A stretch of 64,000 nt of DNA from Aspidiotus rigidus (Eukaryota > Arthropoda > Insecta > Hemiptera > Diaspididae). The notes beneath the pieces were generated by a model. The model had not been told where the DNA came from and searched no databases. It saw only the letters and a program-made list of their open reading frames with translations. The stretch's first letter is position 1; each line of letters begins with the position of its first letter. Shown piece by piece: positions 44,910 to 56,064 of this stretch. Made by a program: the position numbers and the translations under genes. Location of the stretch: NCBI GenBank assembly GCA_035079385.1, contig JAVHKY010000013.1:2108001-2172000 (forward strand), read 5' to 3'.

Positions 44910-45602
44910 GGTCCGTTTCGCCAGCCCCCCCTCCCCACAATTCACGCCCCGGACATGGCCTACTCGTTAGTGTACGTTAGTGCACAAGTTCATTTTGTTA
45001 GTGCCTCAACCCCTAAGTCACTATGGGGGACATAATCAAGGAGGGGCGGGTGAAACGACAGCCCCTACTTGGTAAAACTTAAGGTCCAGATATGGCTCAT
45101 TCGTAACGTGCACCAACGAAGCACTAACAATTAAGCCTTATCCAGACCTTGAGTATCAGCAAGTGGGGGCTGTCGGCGCCCCCTTCTTGATTATGTCCTC
45201 CATAGTAACTTGGGGGTTGAGGCACTAACAAAACTGACCTGTGCACTAAAGTGCACTAACAAAGCACTAATAAATGAGCTATATCTCGACCTGAACTATC
45301 ACCAAGTTAGGGGCTGTTGTATCTCCCGCCCCTCCTTCATTATGTCCTCAATAGCGACTCAGGGTTGAAGCATTAACAAAATGAACTAGTGCACTAACGA
45401 ATGAGCCTTATCTGGACCTTAAGTTTTACCAAGTAGGGGCTGTCGTTTCACCCGCCCCTCCTTGATTGTGTCCCCCATAGTGACTTAGGGGTTGAGGCAC
45501 TAACAAAGTGAACTTGTGCACTAACGTGCACGAACGAAGCACTAACGAGTAGGCCATGTCCGGGGCGTGAATTGTGGGGAGGGGGGCTGGCGAAACGGAC
45601 CT
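44910..45602. mobile_element. Foldback element with about 190-bp arms
   Basis: The left arm (AGGTCCGTTTCGCCAGCCC to CTTGGTAAAACTTAAGGTCC) returns inverted at the right (GGACCTTAAGTTTTACCAAG to GGCTGGCGAAACGGACCT). Two more diverged copies of the same motif, both in the right-hand orientation, lie in between (about 45,150-45,290 and 45,290-45,400). GTGCACTAAC and TTAGTGCA motifs recur. Non-coding. Confidence 0.75.
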
Positions 45603-46629
45603 TAGAAAGACGTGAAAGTAAAAAAACATAATTTAAATGCAGTCATCGGCTGCGGATCTCAATTCTGTATAAGATATAGTCCAATTATATCGATGGCTCG
45701 GAGCAAAAACGTCAAATGTGCTTTTTTGCGAAAGAAACTCCACTGAGATCTGCAGTTGATTTTTCACAAAAGTTCAACTTCTAGTATTATGCAATGTTGA
45801 AAAGTCTTGCAACTGTGGTTCAGATGAACTCTATAATGATATGAATGCAATTTAACTGCAAATCTGCGTCGAGGTTTGTCTGCGGGAAAGCACGCATGAC
45901 CTTTTTTGCTCTGAGCCATCGATATCTTCACTGACCGACGCAATAGTAACGCAAACTGTTGCGTACGGATGCTTTTCCCTAGAAGAAGATTCACTCTTAT
46001 CAGCGAGTGACGTAAGAGTGACGTCAGAAGAAGGAGACGCAATTCATTCAAGGACTTCATTTTCCCGTTTTTCGTAGATTTTAATCATCTCGTACACTAA
46101 AATCTGTCGTCTCTAGACGAAAAACGCTGCAACAACCCAAAATATGAAGGTTCTAACCGGGTAAGGGGGCAAAATGTCCTTCGTCGCAAAATATTCCATA
46201 TGTATGTGAAAATGTTGTCACTAATGAGAAAACTTGAAATCCAAAAACTTGGACCCATCCGCTCACCCATATTGGCTGCGGAGCTAAAATCCAAATAGCT
46301 GTATCTCAGTCTGGGAGCCCGCAAGCATGTCTCTTGATCAAATTTGATTATTGACAGCGAAATAAAGAAGTATACCATGATTTTATCAAAAAGTGCAAGG
46401 TTTAGTCGCTAATCGCTTCCACTATCATGTAATCTTTGAACGCTATACATCACGCAGTAAGAATTTAGTGACGCAGTATGTTTGTAGTGCTCATTTATTC
46501 ATATAAAATATTCATAAATTCTCCTAAGGGGTACCTAATGTTAAACTCGTGAATTGATTTAGAAATAAACATAGTGAAAAGTACTAAGATGTACTAGATA
46601 CAGTAGAAAAGACGAAAAACCAGGAGATT
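45603..46629. other. Intergenic, nothing recognised
   Basis: Downstream flank of the acyl-CoA synthetase gene. Open stretches of 93-98 codons on the minus strand have no domain and no splice context, so I do not call them. Confidence 0.4.
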
Positions 46630-49600
46630 TTACGATGTAGATTGTTTCTTCAAATCCCACAACTCACGTAACTTCTTCCGTAAAATCTTTCCGGCTGCAT
46701 TTTTTGGTATCTCTTCTATGAATTCAACTCCTCCTCCTAATTTCATTTCCGGTATTGGCACTTTGCCTGTGATAAAGTGCATAAAATCACGTAAGTATCA
46801 CGTTCAGATGAAGAACCTGAGTTTATACGTGTATTATGAAATATCTTGTGGAAGGGGAAGACCACATATAATATACTTCGTGGTAAATAAAAAAAGTTTA
46901 TGAGAGAAGATGGCTCCAGTTTACCGAGAGGTTGAAAATAATATAGATTTTCTGACTCATCCTTTTTTCTATCGAAATACAATACACTGAAATTTTCAGG
47001 CAGGAGGGTTCCATTTTATTGAATGATTTCATACCACCCTGTCAAGGTGGCGGTGAACTTCATTGCAGAGATACAGAGAGAGGGAGGGAGAAAGAAAGAA
47101 AAAAGGAAGCTTCGAGAGCCTCCTCTCACTGTCTACATTCCTGAACATTTTTCACTTGGTACTTCAATTTCTGAAGAATCAATCAATAGCGCCTTATTTT
47201 GGATTCCTTCGTGATTTAAAATACATACCGGCTACAAATTTGGTTATTTCTTTCTCTGTTACATTTTTGTCGACTAGTTTAACCACGTATGCACGAGGAA
47301 GTTCGCAAGCTTCATCATTTGCTATACCAATGACCGCCGCGTCATCTATTGAAGAATGCGATAAAAGAATAGCCTCGATCTCAGAGGGTGCAATCTAAAA
47401 TAATTTAATAGCATAATTATGACAGTAAAATTCTTTTTTCGCAAAAATACTTACTGTGGGATATGAAAAATACGTTATTAACTGTTTTTGCCGGCTACGA
47501 CGCTCGAGAAAAGAAAGACCTACGTCAAATAATTTACCTCGAGGTTATTGCATTTGATGAAATCTCTGGCACGATCTATGATAAAGAAATCGCCATCGTC
47601 ATCGTAATAGCCAATATCTCCAGTCCGTAACCAACCATCTTTATCAATAGCTTTAGCAGTTGCTTCTTCATTTCTAAAATACTCCTTCATTATTGTAGGC
47701 CCTTTGATGTAAATCTCGCCCCTTTGATCTTTCTCCAAAATCTCTCCACTTTGAGTATGCAGAACCTGGGACGAAGAATGTTCACTTTATTATTTTGAAA
47801 AACTTAAAAATTTGTACTTACGTTACACTATTAGTACCTTGATTTGGATCCCTGGTATGGGCTTGCCAGATGTGCCGGCCTTCTCACTATCGGGGTGTTT
47901 TATTGTGGTGAACATTGTGCTCTCCGTCATTCCATACAACTGTTGAACGTATTTCAACTTTTTGAACTTATCTTTCAACGCTTTCTCAGTCCCTGGTTTC
48001 ATTGGCGCCGCTCCGAGCGTGAAAAATTCAACTTCAGATAAGTCATACTGTTCCATCGTCTCACTTTTTAGTAAAAATGGTATCATTGCTGGTGCTATTG
48101 TGAAATGTTTGACCTGGAAACAGATTTTGTAGTTGATTCACTTCATTCCTTGGAAAAGTACTATTTCGATCAAATACCTTGCGAAGTGGATTGAATCTAG
48201 GCAGTCTATCAAAAATTTAAGAGTGATTCCTAAAAAAACGTACTTCGGCATTCATCTGAGAATGATTTTTGATTATGTATGTAAAAAAAATAAGAAGAAA
48301 CCAAAAGTTCAGACCTCCAGCCCCAAATCAACGAATCTTTCTTCACACCGGCTTCTGTTCCATCTTCTTCAACGAACTAAGAGGATCTATTCCAGAGTAT
48401 GGCCATACCAAAGAGCTTCAAAAATATCCCTCAAAGGCTACTTATTTAAAATCCTACGACTCACAACAGAACTACAGCAAAACCGTCATTGCCAAATCCA
48501 GTGGCGCAGTAATATCGAAATTTCTGGGGAAGGCGCCTTCGGACTTTTTTTTTAAATTTAATATACCTAGAAAAGGTTTTGAATTCAACCATCTCCTCCC
48601 CATAACTCCATCACTGCCTAATTATTGAAACCGTCGTCTAACGAAGAGAATTATCTAGAGCCCTCATCTTTCTGATAACTATCAATGATCTTATCCTTCA
48701 ACATAAAGCTTTCGCGAGGTCTCTTATTCGGCCTGCACAAAATGACCCGTGCGACGAATTCATCACGAAAAGTGTGTCCAACGAGCAGTTTAATACAAGT
48801 CAAATACGAGTGGTACGACATCTAAATGATGCGATTGTGCACGCATCTTTGAGAAAGGAAGGAGTTGCGTGAGACGACGAAGGGATAGGAAGGAGAACGA
48901 GAGAAAGGATGACGATGACGACAGGAGAACAGGTTGTAATAAACCGCAGCTTTGATCATTTAATAAGTACAGAGCTATTCTCCTATATCATATTGCATAC
49001 TTGCTTGCCTGTTTCTCATCGTAGTGGTACTTGCTGTGCATCGGTCTTATGGTAGGGGAATTGAATATGCAATAATAGCATACCTATTCCCCTGCTATCA
49101 GACCAATATACAGCAAGTACCATAAAAATAAGATTTAGGCAAACAAGTATACAATATGATATGGGGGATGAGCCCTAATTGGCAGATGAATACTGTGACA
49201 CATTTCTCCAACCTTCCTGCTCAACCATCTTGAGCTCTCTCTACTTTCCCCGCGTTATACTCTTCAATTTTTTCCTCTAAAGTGTCCCTAATCATTAAAT
49301 TTCCCGACGAACTAGATATACGCAACATTTATGTAGTTCAAGTAAGAAAGTTGAAAATATGGATATTCTCTGCCCGGCCAGTAACGGAGCTTGAACCACG
49401 CATCTCTGAATCAAGAGTTTGCGAATCAACCCTTCGGCCACCAGCGCTATAAAAGATATCGCTTTATTTCAACTTGAAGCGCTTCCTACTTTGATACACT
49501 AATGATGAAAAATAAATTATAAAATACGATAAACAAACTTTATAATCTTGAACTGCTTGCAAATAGAGTGCTCTGCTTGGATTTGAAATTATGATCACGG

Positions 49601-52600
49601 TCTCTTTCTTAACGATTGCAGCCAAAACACTTTCGAACCCAGCAATCCGATACATGGAAGTAAGGGCTACAACCATTTTTCCGTTGTGTTCAATCAATAG
49701 ATTTTTCTCTCTAAGAGTAAAACGATATAAAGTGTTGAATTTGTAAATGTTGTTACTAGAATACTTTATCGAGTTTACAGTTTTACCTACTCGAGTTTTA
49801 AGACAAATACCAAATTTCTATGCGTCAGTGCAACACCTTTCGCCAAACTGGTAGTTCCCAATGAGTACAAAATGCAGGCAATGTCATCAGGGCTGTTGTT
49901 GACTTTATTCCAGGGTTTGGGAGACTGAAAATAATTTTATTTTATTTTGAAGGAATTGCATCATAGTGATGCCACCAACAGTCTCTAGACCGGACATACC
50001 CCATCCTTTTCAGCTAGCGAGCCAATTTTTCTAATTTTTAATGATTAAAAAATTTTATTGTGTTTCTTTTTTAATTTGTCTACCTTTTCAAGGGGTTCGA
50101 CCCGCGGGCCGTAGGTTGGGCATGCCCGCTCCACTCGAAACTAAATACTAAAAAAATATAGAAAGAAAGAAAATAAATAGTAGATAAAATCTATAATCCT
50201 GCTCTGCATTCCCCTAAAGTAGTTTGAAAAATTGTAGAAGTGAGATTTCCGAATGATCTAAACGATGAAAATAAATTTACTAACCTTGCCTTTAGGTAAT
50301 AGATCTAAAGTACCCTCCGAATTGAATTCAAAGATTTTACACTTCTTTGGAGCTACTTGCTTAACTTTTTCACAATTTTTGGGCGAACAAAACAGTACCG
50401 CAGGACTTGCGACGTCAAAAAATTGTTTCAACTCATCTGAAAATGTAAATGAAAATTTATAATGAAAAAATAGCCAAATTATCGTCCTATAGAGAAATTT
50501 TAATTTTGAAAAAATCCAATCAGAAGAAAAAACAAAAAAAAAAAAGTAATTGTTACTTGAACAACAAATCCAAGTTTTAAGCAGTGATGGGCAACTTTTC
50601 CTTAATTTGCTCAAAAATGGAAGACGGCTGGTAAATTTCTTGAAAGTGTGAATATATGTTCAATGGGAGATTATTTATTTGTAGATGTAGAAACGAGGGA
50701 TCACAGGGAAAATTAGTTTGCCCTGTTCTCTACCGATCAGTTTAATATAAAGACTTTGTATACCCTATTTCATAAAACCACTAAAAGAGCACGACCCAGA
50801 AACGATTTTTAGTTCATTCAACCACCTGTTTCATTGGAATTCACTACTTACAACCACGAGTACCCAATCACAATTGCATAATGAAATTTTGCGGCGGCAC
50901 GTATGGTTTTCAAATTGGTCCAGGCCTACTTTGTCCTCGATATTAGAGTAGACTGGAGTTTGATAAATTGTCACGTACGCAGGCGCGGATCCAAACGATC
51001 ATTTTGGGAGGGGAAATAATCCAAAAAAAGTCTAAAGGACTTTTTTTTTTTTTTTTTACATTTTCTTCGATACTACAGATTTTTTGTTTTTTTTTTTTTT
51101 TCTCCCCGCGTGGATCCGCGCCTGATCGTAGGTAAACTTCAAATTTCTTCTGCAAGTAATAAGGTACCTAACATAATTGAGTTTCAATTGAAATACAATC
51201 TCGTTACATTCCTGCAATTGTTTCTCATAATTACCGCAAGGTTGAAGTTTCTATTTTAGGAGTAAGAGACAACAAGACTGAGTCGCCATGCGCCTCAGTA
51301 TCCGGGTCTCTTGGGTTTTTTTTTCTAATTGACTGTTACGTGATGGAGATTTATTTTTTAATTTTTTTCAAAAGATCTGGAGCTTCTTTTTCTACCAAGA
51401 TGTAGAGCTCAAGAGGTCTCGATTTTTGCTATGTCAAGATGTGGGCACGAAGAGATCTGCATCTTTGTTCCACTCTGATCTGGAATCTCAGAGACTTAAT
51501 ATTTGTACATAATACGATCAAGGGAGTATCGAGGAGGAGAAACTTTCTTGAAGACTGTACAGAAATTTGAAAAATGCTATGCAAAAATAAAATCATGAAT
51601 AACACAGAATATGTAATACGTGCAGTATTAATCGAACGATGTACATTATCATCAATATTGATGTTCGAAGACTATCTTGGTCATTCTTGACGAAGACTGT
51701 ACGAGAAATGAAATTTGCCATGCAAAAATAAAATCTCAAGAGACAGAGAATGTATATCTTGAGTGACGTCACAACACATTTTTCCGGTGAGAATTTTTTT
51801 TTTTTTCTTTTTTCTTTTCTTCTTTCTTTTGCAATTGCATAGGGGCTCTCGCCTTGCCGGAGGCAAGAGCCCCCGAAAAATATCTTATACTTATGCAAAA
51901 ACTTTTATTTGAAAAAAAAAAGTAAATTGAAAACCTGTGAAACGGACAAAAATATTATTTTGTTCATGTTCTAATAATCGTAGTGGTGGATACTTGATCC
52001 TCACCGCCACCTTGCATAGCTTCTTCAAATATTCTAAGAATATCGATAAAAACTGGATTTAATAGAACACTTGATTTTTTCAAAGCTCCAACTAGGGTGT
52101 CCGTATTCATTAACTTGTTTAAGTCTGGATCAATAGCGATAGATGAAGGTATGCATGCAATGACGGGTATGCAATAACGCTACAGGAAAAATGAATTGAT
52201 CGGCTATATCTGAAAATCTGAAGTGCGCATATTCCGTCATTATTTTCTTCTCAAATGTTACAACTCGAGAATCGGCCGAGTTTTGGAGAGTAGATTATAT
52301 TTTCTTCGTATTGTTTAGGTACTTGGATTTCGTCTGCGAATCCAGGTCGTATTTTGCCGGTGGATCTCTAGGTACATACGGAGTGGTGCGTAATTGAGAA
52401 CCTGCCCATGTTTCAAAGAACAACTCAGTCTTTAGGCACAAATACGGAATTGCGAGTACTTCCAGAGCTTTATCTATAGCATTTTTCTATTTAATAAAAA
52501 AAAAAGTAAACACCTCATGAATTGACTCCTAACTTTTTGAAAATTTTGAAAATTTGAGACAAATAGGCTTAGGGTTGCCCTCGATAATGACACGAAACAC

Positions 52601-55600
52601 GAGCTAGTACTCCATTAGACAGAAAAAATCTTCAGGAATTTCAACCCGTCATCACAATTTTAGTGATCCGATTCCATCTCCCGAATTTTTCCCTTCTACT
52701 GATTCTTAATTCGAGACACAAAATTAAGTTAGGCTATATCTCTAGACATAGAGGAAAAACTCACAGAATTTCGTATCTTGGCCTAGACATCACGAATTTC
52801 TAATAACTTACTGAGGTAACGCAGATTTTACTCTTCGAAATTCTTCCCTTTTAGCCTATTTTCTCTTAAATTATTGTTTGTTGAAATAAACAGAAATTAA
52901 GTCATGATTTTTACTTCGTCATATTCCGACTTCTCTGCACGTTTTCGTTGACTATCAGCTTCTTATTTTTCTTCTCGGAGTCGATCTTCCGTCCTCGCGT
53001 GGTCAATACGCTCAAAGCTTGTCTTTAAGTTTCTCGATTTTTTCTCTGAATCGGTAATACCTTCGAGTTCTTGGTCGATTTCTTGGCATTCCTAAAATAA
53101 ATCATTCAGAACAATTAGGCTACTAAATCATACGGGAGATTAAATTTTATGCGTAGAATAATCAGACGATACTTACAATAATTTTCAAGTCAATAAAGTG
53201 AACACAAATCGAAAAGAGAAGAAACGGTATTACGAACACTCTACGAGTCATTGTATTTAATAATATTTTTTTGAGAAAACTGTTGAATATGCTGCGTAAG
53301 ATTCAGGAATTGAACGTATTTATAACTACGTATCTCTCTCTAGATGGAATTCGACCATATTATAGATTTATCGCAGTATCGTAGTAGGTAGCGATAATTT
53401 CGATCTAAATTTTTTTTTATTAATTCATTGTATATGACCTAATAATTGGTAAATGGAGAAAGGGGGAGAGAAATCGCAACACTGATGTATTAATTACCTA
53501 TTACAGGGCCGGCGAACATGGTGGTACAACCGTGGACTAGCTTCTGCTGGAAATTCCCAGCACCTAAGGGGAAAAACTTTCTTTCTTCGAATAAGGGAGA
53601 ACCCTCTCCCCGCTTTACCGAAGTATTGAGTTTGCACTAGCCGAAAGAATGGAGAAGTGCCGACCCTGACCTATTACCAACGATCCTAACATTAGGAAGA
53701 CATCAACTAGCAGAGGAAGTGGGGGGTAAAGTAGGATTCTTCCGTGCCAAAATTCTTCATGACAACGGTTTGGATGACCTTAATTATATCAAACACTTGA
53801 AAACTGTCAAGTTTCGATTTCTAATCAGGGATCAAGAAAGTTTTGGTTTTTTAACTAAGTCATAGCCTCAGTACATGTACTATATTAGAATGTAGTGACA
53901 TAACGAATCACTATAGCCTTGATTTCAGTGGGAAATCACCCAAACAGGTTTGTTCATGTCCATTTTCTACGGTACGAAGTCGATGCTTTAGCACCAACTT
54001 ATATAAGTTACTTCAGGAGGAAGATTTGGAAAAATTTCGACATTCGAGTTGTATAAATCTAAGACGAGAAAGGAGGCAACTGGATGGAGGGAGCTAATAC
54101 ATTTAATTTATGACCTCAAACCTTTTCAACAGGAACAAGTCTGGAGTAAATAAAGTGGGATTGATTCTAATTCAGCGGTCTATGGCCACCAGAACGAGCC
54201 ATTGATCACACCTTATTCAGCAGTTTTTTCAACTCTTTAGGCAACTGCTGGATCCTATGGATGGAGACTTCAATTAAAAACACATAATATAGGGTTCTAA
54301 GTTTATCACCACAAGGGGCGCAATCTATTCGATCAAAGCCGTTCCTACTTTTAACTGCACATTAAATTTATTACAGCTAGAAAATAATAATTACCGGTAT
54401 GCAAATATATTCACATGGTGCCAATTTTTGGCATACAACAAAGGGAAACGTCTGAACTCGGTTTTGATTGTCTTAAGATAAAGCACTCGAAAATTGAAGA
54501 TGACATCAAGGAAGAGTGGGAAGATTTAAACCAGAATATTGAAAGGATAGAAGAAAAAAAGGAAAAAACAGAATGGCGATAGAGCGAATAAGTATGTTTC
54601 AATAATAATTCAAGAATTCACGGATTACCTAAGATGAAAAATAAAATTATTTGAACAAATTATTATTTACATAATGAAAATCTTCTTACATCGAAAGTAT
54701 AATTTTGAATTCTTAGATACCTATGTAAATAACGTAGAAGATTTTGTCGTGAAGATAATAAAAATAAGTTTACAAAATTACTTGCTTAGGTTCGGCACGT
54801 TTAAGGGTTGCATCCAAAGGAAGGGCATTTCTGTTTGTGTATATAATAAAGAAAAAAAAAATCCTTTTCAAGCTCATGTACGTATACTGAATGTTTCTAA
54901 AAGCCCCTTCGCTGCAGTAATTCATAAAACTAACTTCTTATTTTCAGCAAGACGCTAGAACTTTCATCGAAAATTCAAAAACCATGGCGTTGATAAATTC
55001 AGAATGTCCTTCAAATTTTCTCTTTCTTACCAACATTTAGCCTGAATATTGTGCTCACACTAACTCACATACAATCGTAGGTATAGGTAAATAAATGACG
55101 TATTTTCATTTAATAATACGAAATTGTGTTGTGCTTCGATTCACCTTGACAGCAAGATGCACAATGTGGTTTGAAGTTTTAAAACTGGTGAAATATTACC
55201 TGCCTCCCAGCCAAAGAAAACATGTATTCGAATGAAAGTCAAGTTGTTTTCCCTTTCTCGACGAACAAATAGACAATATAAATAAATTGACGTTGGCTGC
55301 GATCTTCTTGAGACGGTTTTTGTAAAAAAATACTAACTTATAAGTACAGATACTCACCGAGAGTGAAAGCTGGGTTGTAACAAGTTATAGGAGCTCCAGT
55401 CAATATGGTACCAAATATAACGATTGGATATTCTAATCGATTTTCAGACATGATACCAACCACAGTATCTTTATTACATCCCAAAGTTTGAAGCTGTGTA
55501 GCGAGATCTTGACTTTTATCTAGGAATTCCTTCATTTTAATCTCTTCCTTGGTCTCGGCGTCTATCTGTAATTTGCCATTAAAAAATATCTACAAGTGTT

Positions 55601-56064
55601 TTCTACAATCCTTAATTCCAACGTTATGGTCGATAGGTACCGCTCGAGCAAAAAATTTCCATACATACCTCCTGTTTGGCCGCACTGTACTCTCAGACAG
55701 TAAAACAATTTAATAGGTATACGGTATCAGATTTCTTTCGAGTTCTAAACCTGTACTCACCAGAAATACATCCTTTTGCCTTCGTTTAGCAGCTGCTTTG
55801 AGATACTCGTCTAGACTTGTACTTTCTACTTCTTGTTCGAAAGTGGGAGTCGGAAGATCAGGTCCTCGAATAATTTTATCTTCATGGGCTTGAAGCATAA
55901 GTGGTTTCTTATTTTCCGAAGTAAAAATTTGGTAAATTTTTCAGAAATCATTATAGTTAGTCACCTTTAGCTTTGTTCTTTTTTGACGGGTTCGCATTTA
56001 TAAGTACACCAGTTAATCCAATGATTAGAACGGGAACAAATAATTTGACTAACATCATTAACAT
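46630..56064 (-). CDS. Acyl-CoA synthetase / 4-coumarate-CoA ligase-like, ten exons
   Basis: Exons: 56,064-55,965; 55,907-55,761; 55,565-55,358; 50,436-50,285; 49,924-49,811; 49,706-49,539; 48,113-47,838; 47,765-47,538; 47,394-47,229; 46,766-46,630 (about 564 residues; family usually about 540). Exons 2-10 join in phase. The family activates carboxylic acids as acyl-AMP, then forms the CoA thioester. Seen: P-loop-like [11 protein letters not shown] (usual SSGTTG), [21 protein letters not shown], and AAGKILR with the catalytic lysine. The usual PMFHIY histidine motif is TSMYRIAG, with arginine at the histidine position, so activity is uncertain. Exon 1 encodes a membrane anchor ([12 protein letters not shown]), but its junction to exon 2 is not in phase; translation may instead start at 55,898. 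No peroxisomal SKL end. Confidence 0.88.
48980..49175. mobile_element. Hairpin MITE in intron 6 of the acyl-CoA synthetase gene
   Basis: GGTACTTGCTGTGCATCGGT on the left pairs with ACCAATATACAGCAAGTACC on the right with few mismatches, and TATCATATTGCATACTTG pairs with CAAGTATACAATATGATA further out. The outer part resembles 306-356 at the start of the window, so this is one family. Confidence 0.6.
49378..49450 (-). repeat. tRNA-like sequence, probable SINE head or tRNA relic
   Basis: The minus strand reads GTGGCCGAAGGGTTGATTCG (A-box-like) and, about 30 bp on, TGGTTCAAGCTCC (B-box GGTTCAANNCC). The cloverleaf is not good enough for a functional tRNA that I can defend, and no 3' CCA-ready stem was found. 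It lies in intron 6 of the acyl-CoA synthetase gene. Confidence 0.45.
50980..51124. mobile_element. Short MITE with CAGGCGCGGATCCA ends
   Basis: CAGGCGCGGATCCA at the left and TGGATCCGCGCCTG at the right are perfect 14-bp inverted repeats around T-rich DNA (145 bp in total). The ends look hAT-like (CAG...CTG), but the 8-bp flanks CACGTACG and ATCGTAGG match at only 5 of 8. It lies in intron 3 of the acyl-CoA synthetase gene. Confidence 0.65.
51841..51876. other. GC-rich stem-loop
   Basis: GGGGCTCTCGCCTTGCCGG followed by AGGCAAGAGCCCC forms a stem of about 12 bp with a bulge, standing out from AT-rich DNA. It is eukaryotic intron sequence, so a bacterial-type terminator role is not suggested; it is perhaps a MITE core. 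Confidence 0.35.
51964..53251 (-). pseudogene. Nested four-exon secreted protein gene with one in-frame stop
   Basis: Exons: 53,251-53,177; 53,091-52,915; 52,486-52,376; 52,179-51,964, all with GT-AG sites and all joining in phase 0. Exon 1 is a signal peptide ([19 protein letters not shown]). Exon 2 is charged and probably helical ([18 protein letters not shown]) but has TAA at 52,963-52,965, after which the same frame continues ([16 protein letters not shown]). Exons 3 and 4 encode [19 protein letters not shown] and [18 protein letters not shown], ending at TGA; about 192 codons in total. Same strand as, and inside intron 3 of, the acyl-CoA synthetase gene. No family recognised. The stop may be a true nonsense allele, a sequence error, or mark a pseudogene. 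Confidence 0.6.
53504..53668. mobile_element. hAT MITE, 165 bp, with perfect target duplication
   Basis: Ends CAGGGCCGGC and GCCGACCCTG are inverted repeats with one mismatch, flanked by ACCTATTA on both sides (53,496-53,503 and 53,669-53,676), an exact 8-bp duplication. Non-coding; it lies in intron 3 of the acyl-CoA synthetase gene, upstream of the nested gene. Confidence 0.85.
53700..55330. other. Remainder of intron 3, nothing recognised
   Basis: One diverged 45-bp monomer lies at about 54,015-54,055 (GGAAAAATTTCGACATTCGAG). A 94-codon plus-strand open stretch (54,674-54,958) has no domain and no sensible splice context. Confidence 0.4.

Noticed and set aside
46097..46378. 93-codon minus-strand frame downstream of the acyl-CoA synthetase
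   Set aside because: No domain and no splice link to the gene, whose stop codon at 46,630 gives a complete C-terminus.
48133..48628. Overlapping plus-strand frames of 140 and 119 codons
   Set aside because: They lie antisense within intron 6 of the acyl-CoA synthetase gene, overlap each other in different frames and show no domain or splice context.
50580..50600. GCAGTGATGGGCAAC, a hAT-like left end
   Set aside because: No matching right end or 8-bp duplication found within 2 kb.
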